In this document: positions 34,601 to 37,268 of the stretch, piece by piece
How the letters are laid out: each line of letters starts with the position of its first letter
How positions within the stretch are numbered: position 1 is the stretch's first letter
Assembly: GCA_027487695.1 (NCBI GenBank)
Contig: JAIYDB010000078.1
Span: 1-37,268, forward strand
Length of the DNA stretch: 37,268 bases
Direction: 5' to 3'
Source of the DNA: Cytophagaceae bacterium
GTDB lineage: Bacteria; Bacteroidota; Bacteroidia; Cytophagales; Flexibacteraceae
The notes under the pieces: model-generated
What the model saw: only the letters and a program-made list of their open reading frames with translations
What the model was told of the DNA's origin: nothing
Databases searched by the model: none
Translations under genes and position numbers: made by a program

Positions 34601-36638
34601 TGGCAGGACCTGTTGTGTTGTTTTGAAAGTTAACTGTTAGTGGTCCGCATCCATCTAAAGGACTAGCAGCAAATGCCACATTTGCTCTTTCAGTAACCGT
34701 AATGGCTTGCTGTGCCTGGGTACTACAATTCAGAGAATTAAAAGCAGTTAAACGAACAGTATAAATCCCCGCTGTAGGGAAGAAATATGTGATTGAACTA
34801 TCACTTGTAGTTTCTAATGAATCGCCTGTACCAAAATTCCAGCGATAACGGATAGCCCCTGTGCTAAAGTTTTGTAATACAACAGCATTTCCATTACATA
34901 CATTCGCGGTTAAGGTTCTAATACCTGCAACTGCTTGGTTTATTACCTGAACTGTAACAAAATCTGTATCGGTACAAGAAGCTGTTCTGGCAATAAGTCG
35001 GACCGTATAAGTACCTGCTAATGGATAATTGAACACCACAGAATCGCCTATTGCTGTTGCACCATTTCCGAAGTTCCAATTATAAGTAACACCCGTAACG
35101 CCATTGGCAATATTGCTAGTTCTATTTGCTTTGAATGTAAATGCTGTACCCAAACAAACACTAGTTGGAACAGGCAAAATTGCTGCCGTTGGTTGTGCAC
35201 TAATGGCTACTGGGAAGTTTACTGTACTATCAACACAGTTTTCACCTGTGCTTACAATCACTTTATAGTTGCCTGGACCTGTAACAGTTAGCAAGGAATC
35301 GGCACCTTGTTGAACTATATTACCATCACGCTTCCAGATATAATTGTAACCTGCACGCCAAGCTGCTTTCAACAAAAGACTTTGTCCGTTACAGATATTA
35401 GTATTGCCTAATGCGGTAATTCTAGCCACTGGAGGCTGTAAAACCCTAATGGTAAGCGGAAACGATACCATATTGTAACCACCCGTATCAGTTACAGTTA
35501 CTTGATAAACTCCACCTTGGTTAATGTTGAGCAAACTATCAGTTGCTGAAAGGAATAAGTTATCACGCTTCCAGCTATAGAAAACAGTGCTTGCCGAAGT
35601 ATAAGCCTGCAAAGTGGTATTACCAGACGGACAAAATTCTGTTGCCCCAAAACTTCTTAATCGCACTACTGAACGCAAGAAATGCACCAACCCACCTGGT
35701 GAGGTAATCCATTTGTTTCCTCTGCTATCTACCTGAACAGAAAGTAATTGGTTGGTAGGAATAGAAGAATTACTGGTATTAAATCGGTGGTAATCTTTGC
35801 CATCGAAAGCTAGAAGTCCTGCCGTGTTGGTAGCTAGCCAGATTATACCAGCCCTATCTACGGCAATACCATTGATAAAGTTATCTGGCAATCCACTATT
35901 TAAAGCGGTATAAGGTTGCCAAAATCCAAAATTAAAAACGGCAAAACCACCTCCTGCAGTGGCTGCAAATACTACTCCGCCGCTATTACTAGTGATGGCT
36001 CTTATATCGTTACTCTGTAAACCACTATTAGAAATATTATAGGTTTGGAAGCTATTGGTTCCGACCTGAACTGCTATACCACCACCCACAGTACCTACCC
36101 AAACACGATTTAGGGCATCAATATGTACGGTACTAATGTTGCTAGAAGGCAAGGTGCTATTACCCGCATTTAAGGTGTTCCATCCAGTAGCATCTGAATA
36201 AAAGCTAAGTCCGAATTGGGTGGCAACTAATAAATTGTTCCCTTGGGTAGCTATGGAACGTACGTTATTACTAGGTAAACCGCTATTGAAAATGGTAAAG
36301 GTGCTCCACACACCACCGGAGAAACGTGAAAGTCCTCCACCATTGGTACCTACCCAAATATCGCCATTAGCAGTTTGCGCCAACGATGCAATGAAGTTAC
36401 TTCCTATTCCACTGTTACTTGTATTAAAAACTGTAGTAACACCACTAGAACTTACACGAACCAATCCTGCTCCTTGGGTACCAATAATTCTGCTTCCATC
36501 AGCCGACTGGAGGAAGGCAGTGGTAAAATCGGCAGGTAAGTTCCCATTTCTTGTATTATAAACATCTGCAAGTCGCTGAGCTTTCACAAAGCCACCAATA
36601 AAGACCAGCAAAATAAGAGAGAGTAATAGTTGCTTCAT
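19686..36638 (-). CDS. Giant multi-PKD T9SS-secreted surface protein (5650 residues)
   Basis: An uninterrupted coding frame of 5650 residues (about 600 kDa), probably a cell-surface adhesin. Order: signal peptide 1-20 (FIGGFVKA before Q); a seven-blade propeller at about 22-322; two Ig-like units; then about 50 PKD-type units with the core Y-x-W-x-F-G-D-G and usually two cysteines each (GCSPL before the Trp strand, GC-x-DT after it); and a T9SS type B sorting domain at 5551-5650. A beta-propeller-like segment (about 1456-1706) and a reelin-like jelly roll (about 2850-2990) are inserted. I counted 54 Trp-strand units in all. In the C-terminal third a four-unit superrepeat occurs four times. 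The porP/sprF gene follows after 19 bp, the arrangement of sprB-sprF in gliding flavobacteria; it is not a SprB homologue by domain. Ligand unknown. It is the first gene of its operon. Confidence 0.93.
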   Translation of the reverse strand: MKQLLLSLILLVFIGGFVKAQRLADVYNTRNGNLPADFTTAFLQSADGSRIIGTQGAGLVRVSSSGVTTVFNTSNSGIGSNFIASLAQTANGDIWVGTNGGGLSRFSGGVWSTFTIFNSGLPSNNVRSIATQGNNLLVATQFGLSFYSDATGWNTLNAGNSTLPSSNISTVHIDALNRVWVGTVGGGIAVQVGTNSFQTYNISNSGLQSNDIRAITSNSGGVVFAATAGGGFAVFNFGFWQPYTALNSGLPDNFINGIAVDRAGIIWLATNTAGLLAFDGKDYHRFNTSNSSIPTNQLLSVQVDSRGNKWITSPGGLVHFLRSVVRLRSFGATEFCPSGNTTLQAYTSASTVFYSWKRDNLFLSATDSLLNINQGGVYQVTVTDTGGYNMVSFPLTIRVLQPPVARITALGNTNICNGQSLLLKAAWRAGYNYIWKRDGNIVQQGADSLLTVTGPGNYKVIVSTGENCVDSTVNFPVAISAQPTAAILPVPTSVCLGTAFTFKANRTSNIANGVTGVTYNWNFGNGATAIGDSVVFNYPLAGTYTVRLIARTASCTDTDFVTVQVINQAVAGIRTLTANVCNGNAVVLQNFSTGAIRYRWNFGTGDSLETTSDSSITYFFPTAGIYTVRLTAFNSLNCSTQAQQAITVTERANVAFAASPLDGCGPLTVNFQNNTTGPAIRYVWKFSETDSVVTTSASPVSRTFPSSLTDRTTRVTLRAVTANGCSDSVGQTITIFGKPRASIQAAQLGGCSPFNIQLANLSTGGVRYTWKVGTLATFVRNDLGSLNYTLINTSNANITVPVTLIAQSANGCIDSTIVDLLVYPEPTVNFNINGNSALGSINGCSPLTVNFTDITGGLFQYQWQIEGVNSARFNNSDFSYRFVNRGTEAVTYPVRLIGINAQGCADTIVKNIIVDPQPAAAFATSVLSGCSPITITFTNLSNAANGYTWFIGSRVVSTSSTAPFNLDFDLIGANDSLVPVTLIARNIGGCFDTSFTTLTISRRVRADFAINGSIVPNQEFCAGTSVALSNNSTNANTYLWKVNGVQFFGTNSAATFNLPLVNTSTTADSLYTIRLISLTSDICIDSLERTIIVKPQPIAGFQKNGASGCSPLRIAFANRSSGGTVARWFFGGSNGFTDSTTTAASANLIRTFTGAATTDSTVYIKLRITNNIGCVSEFLDSVRVRGIIQAIATPAITQNCGSATVTFTNNSLNASNYIWTASNGQTINRNTTSPVSFTFTNPFRSRDSIYTVRLIARNSLNCTDTQFFSVPVFPRPISSFTIDSLRGCSPLTNTFRNNSFGANNYTWIFGTDTVEALTNLPIAYTFRTPNRTDTFVQIRLIARNTQGCADTFARSIQLYRNPIAGFTTSRASGCSPADIAIINTSNDAATYFKYLIGNTDTVFVFDRANVNRTLINTTTRDSLLTIRQIAFSALGCTDTTTRTFTIYSRNNIAQGCIPTNCAEGNVRLTAVETPIRLQMDASAGVTAVAYNPTSQLYYSPVAGNDTLDLNTYDATGSRINNVEAGFDYRGLWWNPATNQLEGNGFFDNGWFAARLNPAQVAIGGGTTLFEGQLQPGAQSVGAYDFASNEVLYLNGLQVARYSRADGLLVGTVNLSGLTNSSTQNWNRTVLYSGIKDKEIAVINTSYNRIYFFNKATGLVADSANLPTNLSIPNEFNVSYANYLLWVFDASINSWRSFSIWNGFNEASPTLAVSPNVAICEGGNTSLVATGGVNYSWRPTAGLSSANTASVIATPLGTTQYFLTSTDANGCQQTKAVLVTVQPRPFSSIVIDSLDYRSNIVNDTLRLCAGNNVPFAADTVRNTNRRTFRKADGYRWQLSRNGTLLRDTCTRNFAWNFAQSGTYTVALTTSTDTCGSAFSCSNTDVAIIQIDELPEAVVAVIDTNALTPAQQVQLRAGNPALIAQLSLQAQVSGCGRVNATFLNDTRNASRHVWKVNGATILSSNNRNAFTRTFTNTAVAGSDSIYNIEYIAFSNNGCETDTVRKQIIVRPAPRANFNIDADGGCSPLTVNFTNLSSNAVNYAWDFGDGTTSTSSANSFSKVYVNNGTNNQVVQARLVVQSAFGCYSDTVVKLIAVNRNNTTILPSASFAINGNTAVTDTLEGCNAFNVAITNTTLNATGYTWYIRNQSGVIIDSLVQGRMQNFTYLFENRNEVSNTASLNRSREILYTLELKATNCANQASRLTRVIRVRPATRAVPILSVGSFNNCGTTKVNFRADTSIGAATYNWVWSNGYTSNAVSDSVILNNTTGIPQTIRYTLTATSPNGCSFSKTDSLLLYPAVNADVQIDSWTFNTTISGTNLGTGPLSNDNNDSTFCGNTFVNFYVPLTTARVQAFFHDGTTTVANSPFSVGTPNVLDAAYRLAIQKNYVNNSNTTQTLVAKLLLTNFYGCVSDTIYKQFIIEPTAEPVVSVNNTIYCSEDTIVATTQAFAGATYKWITRNGSVSQIFSTTEPTLKVVLSNNGNNAQTASIQAIRVNAGGCNVAGNPTTFTLQPKVIPQMALSRSIVGADTNYYLPTVLCDSGVATIFNFSKNANQYRWYVNGVLRATTQNLVNYNFSGLPNDTVWHYIALEATNTITGCTDIQRHTFKVLPQRTATFTVNTNSACSPAAISFTYEPRPWTNEVYFWNFDGAADTLRLQANQLNSLSDQTLRRTYLNTDTADRLVPVSLVIINTYGCADTIKQTITVRPGVTAGFTSLASVCSGEPLSFTNTSSTSAESYLWNFGGQGTSTDANPSFTFINNTNAPQNVQVSLRATNTGTGTCTNVITRTISVLPSPIVAVSSTTTIACAPFATTLTATNAIAGSRFDWDFGNGQTRSNTGSTVNYTFSGIISDSFDVAVNPRVWASHNGTISQACGALNGNALYFNGAGPRQLVSQDFEFTNGATLSFALKNGSGGSGCDFAEPNKPVLIQFSTNGGTTWNTISTINLELFTNWTTVSQALPIAARTIATRIRLVQLVNEGVGFDNWSVENVAIAFNGSFVVRPRVSVTSPNGCKSVSETPITVLPSLQVGFDVNADTLCSPARFSFTNTTNASATNFTWNLGDGRTLTTRDVQALYFNNTANDRTLTVSVTASNSQCSQTISKQIVVVKQPAIAFTASQTAFCGPELITLRANVSNIQPTRYRFIFGDGDSLETTANTVQHTYSNLTSVQNLVRTARVIAFSPNGCPDTASISLTVFPNIDLGFDTLNSAGCSPLVVAFRNTTSTNPFFAAPTLAWDFGNGQTSTDFEPIATFTNGSTSLQQQYTVTLRATAAYCTKVFRKTYTVFAKPNIGLVSSASNGCAPLNVRFTASGVNISEYRWNFNDGTAPQVTNTASIEKVFGNTTGAPQTYNVQVIAVSANGCTDTAFRSITVNPGVLANFTAPAIGCAPLQVQFNNTSSNARSYLWNFGGGATSTATNPTFSLVNNTSSPITYTVSLTAFGDNGCFNTTSQTIRVFPLGATAADLVASDSVGCGPFNVNFSAPTGNFTSFAWNYADGTTETTTVGNARHTFRNTGSLSQVYNVQVRATTAEGCEITLTKRIRVNPEVTAGFNLPDTLCSGTRLAIPNTTTGATSFLWDFGFGQTSTLERPNRLFANNFTTPRVFTVRLTATGLGGCNSTFQKNIVVLPKGNNTLTVNRTTGCGVFSVQFTANVVAGATYNFIYGDGNQSGFVSTNQRSYTYQATANSTQIVYPAQVLIRLPNGCTDTLRQGITAYPRLEAEFNSSVTEGCGPLRVVFANQSTFLADNFQWNFAGLGTSTQRNPVFTFPNQGTDTVQYRVRLIARSLASAGGCTDTTFQTITVYPQPLAAFEPELTVGACANVPYRLFNNSRGAVEYRWDYGSGSSFTTRSDSSVNPVFFNNSPNERIYSVRLFATSRFGCIDTATLNIRVAPVVAPIISTNTTDGCSPLLVNFNSSLSTGVTQFTYQFADGSAEEFTNNASHTFVNNTTRDTIYQVRVTGANAALGCSNTQVVAIRVRAKPNATLITDLSEGITPLTVNFRGGEAGIIAWRYLIDGRTIDRTSGNLTYTLVNNTRQTQVFPVSLITRNVNGCLDTAIQNITVFPRIEFDFTLSDTTDCNALFSQVTSISDSADALNWTFSNAPGTFSTERRPGQLFRYEGLNDTTYTFTMVAYKIYSPVTIYADTVVKTVRLVRGPVARFTVNDTVQCTGAVYRFSAKNSLRANRFEWDFGNGVKQVTVDSVVTIAYDNLEEAPRQYRVILKAENTAEGCFDTAQLVVTVFPTIRARMGIATTDGCAPFKATFSGIISSAANKFYWNFGDGTIDSTNLAPDHTYVGRALDTTYLVQLIAINTPSGCTDTVTQLIRVRAKPLAQFTASETGGCGSLRVALNSEVRPANLFYDWNFGDGNTLSNTSPGTVYTYINSGTDTLTRTIRLIVRSGSGCLDTTEQTFIIYPRLQSDLGPNVNINGCSPFTLPITNRTVGANRYLWNFGDGTTSAAQFPNKVYTYTGSRTDTTYILKFVAWTETAGTVVCEGDSITQVIRVGKQVFANATASNNNVCDGTVVRLGASLSRNANQFTWNFGDGQTLTTSDTAVNFNFRNNLAVVRTFRVTLTATNTAANCSDTSSVLVTVAPQVSAVIETSDTSGCAPYQVVFNSLISASADKFVWDFGDGTKDSTNRTLTYQYAGRSADTVYQVRLRAENTITGCRSESSVSVRVKAAPIAFFTLASRGFCGNVEVNLLATAIPANRIYRYDMGDGTVVTTNSATFSHTYFNGTNVPITYLVRMRVTGISGCFAEYSQSVIVYPALQTRLSGTNIVTGCANLPLNFTNNTIGANQHLWIFGDGTTSNLRQPTKTYTYSGVRDTTYNLKYVGWYQEGDSIICSGDTIARTIRIFARPVAQLNIFGSPICSGNQVRVNALGTLGAQEFFFDMGDGNVIGPRLDTAGFNYTYSHLSDRPENFIVKLIAVNRISGCSDTAALPVVVNPQLVSRILLADSVSCAPYPVQFQGIISNSVTNWRWDFGTGRIDSVNRNPVVIFPSPVFVDTTYIVRLSVRNRFTGCSSFTERTIRVRAKPIAQFNLIGGNECGVVGIEANAVEAPANARYTWFVGEGTRTFSGPNLIYQYRNNGVDTLSRTIRLIVTSPSGCTDTAEQTIPLYPALRTNIGFDLNITGCSPFRLNLANATTGATEQRWIFGDGSPDQTTAQPNKVYTYTGSDDTTFTLRYIANVRKGGQIVCTDTLIRIITIFGVPNAAFVPSDTAVCSGTTISFFNQSTRFASVQWSWDDGSPDERLQANPVHTFINRNNSDEVYRVRLIVRNGFGCADTSFRNIRVTPNPVALFQLQQPVLTQPVTTVTILNRAINPQGYISVWNYGDGSRLDTNNGSQVTHTYNITSTLDTSFTITQRVFNNLGCSSEFSQVVRIIQGVPAADFTFTNGRGCPGLPVTFTSTAVSARFYQWEFGDGGSSFDPNPTHVYLRPGTFTVRLTVVGLGGSTNVVKNGIITISTKPEANFDVLNNFVVPDERVVFNNNSRGAIRYLWQFGDGDTSSLETPEHKYLQSGRYTVTLIAYNANGCADTFAIRDVIEVEKTARILIPNAFTPNPDFENDGSIFNTELNDVFYPVTRGAVSFRLEIYNRWGQLMFESKDKEKGWNGYHQGKLCPGGSYTYRLDVQFADGQTEVKFGDVTLIR
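19689..19988 (-). other. T9SS type B sorting domain of the giant protein
   Basis: Residues 5551-5650 carry the gliding-motility-associated C-terminal (CHU_C) signature: IPNAFTPN, DVFYPV, FRLEIYNRWGQLMFES, WNGYHQGKLCPGGSYTYRL, and a last strand ending DVTLIR. In this family it directs export through T9SS and is linked to PorP/SprF partners. Confidence 0.92.
21003..25220 (-). repeat. Four-unit superrepeat, four tandem copies
   Basis: Four consecutive blocks of four PKD units (A-B-C-D), about 350 residues each, with approximate boundaries at 25220, 24171, 23118, 22062 and 21003; the spacing is 1049, 1053, 1056 and 1059 bp. A units have C(S/T/D)G (less clear in block 1, CAN); the B-to-C junction reads RVRAKP in three blocks and RVKAAP in one; C units share a PAN motif in three; D units have DTTY and a late Val-Cys segment before IR(V/I). 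Residues about 3807-5212. Confidence 0.8.
25240..28530 (-). repeat. Two-unit alternating pattern in the middle of the PKD array
   Basis: Residues about 2700-3800 alternate between two unit types. Type alpha has LWNFGG-x-x-TST with NP-x-F and NNT. Type beta has (Y/F)G-DG-like turns followed by ETT or similar and a late NGC. Alpha units lie around 28430, 27440, 26930, 26420, 25910 and 25390, with beta units between; one beta unit carries the reelin-like insertion. Confidence 0.55.
27666..28091 (-). other. Reelin-subrepeat-like jelly roll inserted in a PKD unit
   Basis: Residues about 2850-2990 do not fit a PKD unit. They carry a sequence order close to reelin repeats: SQACGALNGNALYFNGAG, GPRQLVSQDF, a Cys after a Gly/Ser-rich loop, IQFSTNGGTTWNTIS, and a last strand with FDNWSVENV. 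A PKD core (DWDFGNGQT) precedes it and the rest of a PKD unit (RPRVSVTSPNGC) follows, so the module splits that unit. Similar modules occur in other Bacteroidota secreted proteins from memory. Confidence 0.7.
31520..32273 (-). other. Beta-propeller-like module inside the PKD array
   Basis: Residues about 1456-1706 have no PKD core. I see about five blade-like repeats with YNPTSQLYY, WWNPATNQLEG, YDFASNEVLYLNG, NTSYNRIYFFNKATG and NYLLWVFDASINSW. It starts after CIPTNCAEG and is followed by an Ig-like unit beginning ICEGGNTS. Role unknown; it could be a glycan- or protein-binding platform. Confidence 0.55.
35673..36575 (-). other. N-terminal seven-blade propeller of the giant protein
   Basis: Residues about 22-322 hold seven repeats of about 43 residues, each with a strand such as DIWVGTNGGGLSRF, VWVGTVGGGIAV or IIWLATNTAGLLAF and a loop of the form NSGLPSN. 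This is the Reg_prop-type repeat best known from the sensor part of hybrid two-component systems. Seven repeats suggest one closed propeller. Confidence 0.8.
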
Positions 36639-36910
36639 TCAGTATGCCTAAAGGCTTGAGAGTGTAAATTGTAAATGCGCTGTATGACTTTGAGTTATGC
36701 AGCTTCACTTCAATGATTTTGGTAAGCAAATAAACGAAATAGAAAACTACTTTACCTATTTTTTTACTAGGTATATTTTTTTCTAGCTCGTAGAAATCCA
36801 TGCTTTTACAAAATTGAATAATTGCACCAACTCAAACTCATCAACTTTTGCAATTAGCTTACATTCAGATTAATCCACTTTTTATGAGCATAATTCTTAA
36901 ACAAATGTTT

Positions 36911-36924
36911 AATGTTTAAACATT
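36911..36924. promoter_or_regulatory. Palindromic operator candidate for the Old Yellow Enzyme gene
   Basis: AATGTTTAAACATT is a perfect 14-bp palindrome ending 5 bp before the -7 box and covering the -33 region. That is where a repressor of a reactive-compound response (TetR, MarR or HxlR type) would act. Regulator unknown. Confidence 0.45.
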
Positions 36925-36929
36925 GTTTG

Positions 36930-36937
36930 TATATTTG
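36930..36937 (+). promoter_or_regulatory. -7 promoter element of the Old Yellow Enzyme gene
   Basis: TATATTTG matches TAnnTTTG exactly and ends 23 bp before the ATG. No good -33 TTG lies at the proper spacing, which may mean activator dependence or a weak -33. Confidence 0.5.
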
Positions 36938-36960
36938 TGAAACATAAACACACAAAAACA

Positions 36961-37268
36961 ATGTCGAAATCACTGTATTTACCCTACCACGAAAAGGGTT
37001 TACAACTTCAGAACCGTATTGTGCTTGCCCCAATGACCAGGAGCAGAGCCTCATCTGATAACGTACCCACGCCAATAATGGCAACCTATTACGGTCAACG
37101 TAGTTCAGGCGGTTTATTGATTACCGAAGGTACTAGCCCAAGTGCTAACGGAGTTGGTTATCCACGTATCCCAGGAATTTATACTGATGAACAAGCTAAG
37201 GCTTGGAAACCAGTAACTGAGGCAGCGCAAGCAGGTGGCGCAAAAATATTTGTGCAGTTAATGCATAC
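36961..37268 (+). CDS. Old Yellow Enzyme family NADH:flavin oxidoreductase, partial (cut by window end)
   Basis: The first 102 codons of a gene running off the right edge. The start follows the promoter box and has the family N-terminus: LQNRIVLAPMTRSRA (flavin-binding strand with the conserved PMTRSR), a TYYGQRSSGGLLITEGT segment, SANGVGYPRIPGIY, and IFVQLMHT, the start of the LxHxGR motif, at the window end. It matches the NemA/alkene reductase branch, FMN enzymes that use NAD(P)H to reduce activated double bonds, quinones or nitro compounds. Physiological substrate unknown. A palindrome upstream suggests inducible expression. No stop codon is reached in the window. Confidence 0.9.
   Translation, partial: MSKSLYLPYHEKGLQLQNRIVLAPMTRSRASSDNVPTPIMATYYGQRSSGGLLITEGTSPSANGVGYPRIPGIYTDEQAKAWKPVTEAAQAGGAKIFVQLMH

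Larger units (their letters stand above)
20050..35195 (-). repeat. Array of about 50 PKD-type units in the giant protein
   Basis: A tandem array of beta-sandwich units of roughly 85-100 residues. The most regular form has an N-terminal GCSPL, a central LWNFGDGTTS, a late TYTV(R/S)L and a GC-x-DT strand ending in a Val-x-Pro boundary. Units toward the C-terminus are closest to the PKD consensus, while several N-terminal units have lost the GDG loop. Confidence 0.88.
36639..36960. other. Divergent promoter region, giant gene / Old Yellow Enzyme
   Basis: These 322 bp hold the promoters of both divergent genes and no gene of their own. The right part contains the palindrome and -7 box listed separately. 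For the giant gene I see no exact TAnnTTTG box; a weak inverted repeat TACCT / AGGTA around 36752-36772 may fold in the 5' leader. Confidence 0.45.

Noticed and set aside
20050-35195. Regularly spaced CCATCGCCAAA-like words that could suggest a CRISPR or DNA repeat array
   Set aside because: They are in-frame codons for the Phe-Gly-Asp-Gly core of PKD units; spacers are coding and spacing follows protein units.
36556-37084. Two minus-strand frames (81 and 76 codons) at the right end
   Set aside because: They overlap the giant-gene start and the Old Yellow Enzyme gene in other frames and have no recognisable domain.
1-37268. tRNA, rRNA, IS elements or phage genes
   Set aside because: I looked in the gaps and saw no cloverleaf, transposase or integrase; the window appears free of mobile DNA.

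Overview
The window comes from a chromosome of the phylum Bacteroidota, probably an environmental member of the Cytophagia, Chitinophagia or Saprospiria type. The evidence is a PorP/SprF-type outer-membrane protein beside a giant secreted protein ending in a type IX secretion (T9SS) type B sorting domain, a TonB-dependent receptor with a carboxypeptidase-regulatory-like N-terminus, many lipoproteins with acidic residues right after the lipid cysteine, no Shine-Dalgarno sites, and promoter-like boxes of the TAnnTTTG kind. Genus cannot be told from the sequence.

Layout. Positions 1-1480: a small outer-membrane beta-barrel gene and a lipoprotein gene, both minus. Positions 1639-3575: a plus-strand operon of a non-hydrolysing UDP-GlcNAc 2-epimerase family enzyme, a YjbR/MmcQ protein and an unrecognised lipoprotein. 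Positions 3761-5934, minus: a stand-alone KAS III (FabH-like) enzyme and two tandemly duplicated lipoproteins. Positions 6223-9932, minus: a COG0523/CobW GTPase metallochaperone whose start is overlapped by a 39-bp perfect palindrome that looks like a Zur-type operator, and a TonB-dependent receptor. Positions 10354-16072, plus: a lipid-anchored VOC (glyoxalase-fold) protein, then five tandem paralogous lipoproteins with YD-like motifs and an invariant cysteine near each end. Positions 16117-18589: hldD and gmhB, two ADP-heptose (LPS core) genes, flanking a BtuF-like binding lipoprotein.

Nearly half of the window (19686-36638, minus) is one uninterrupted gene for a 5650-residue protein, followed after 19 bp by a porP/sprF gene; a terminator closes this two-gene operon. 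I read the giant protein as signal peptide, seven-blade propeller, two Ig-like units, about 50 PKD-type units and a C-terminal T9SS sorting domain. Two foreign modules sit in the array: a beta-propeller-like segment and a reelin-repeat-like jelly roll that interrupts a PKD unit. The array has layered internal duplication: an alternating two-unit pattern in the middle, and a four-unit superrepeat of about 350 residues present four times in a row near the C-terminus, with a period of 1049-1059 bp. The right edge holds the start of an Old Yellow Enzyme gene with a palindrome next to its promoter.

Functionally the window is dominated by the cell surface: LPS sugar synthesis (2-epimerase, HldD, GmhB), nutrient or metal uptake (TonB receptor, BtuF-like protein, CobW), a T9SS-secreted giant adhesin candidate with its dedicated PorP/SprF partner, and an expanding family of probably surface-exposed lipoproteins. 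The strongest candidate for something not yet described is the giant protein with its superrepeat and inserted reelin-like module; the five-gene lipoprotein array is second. All family assignments are from reading motifs, with no database search.
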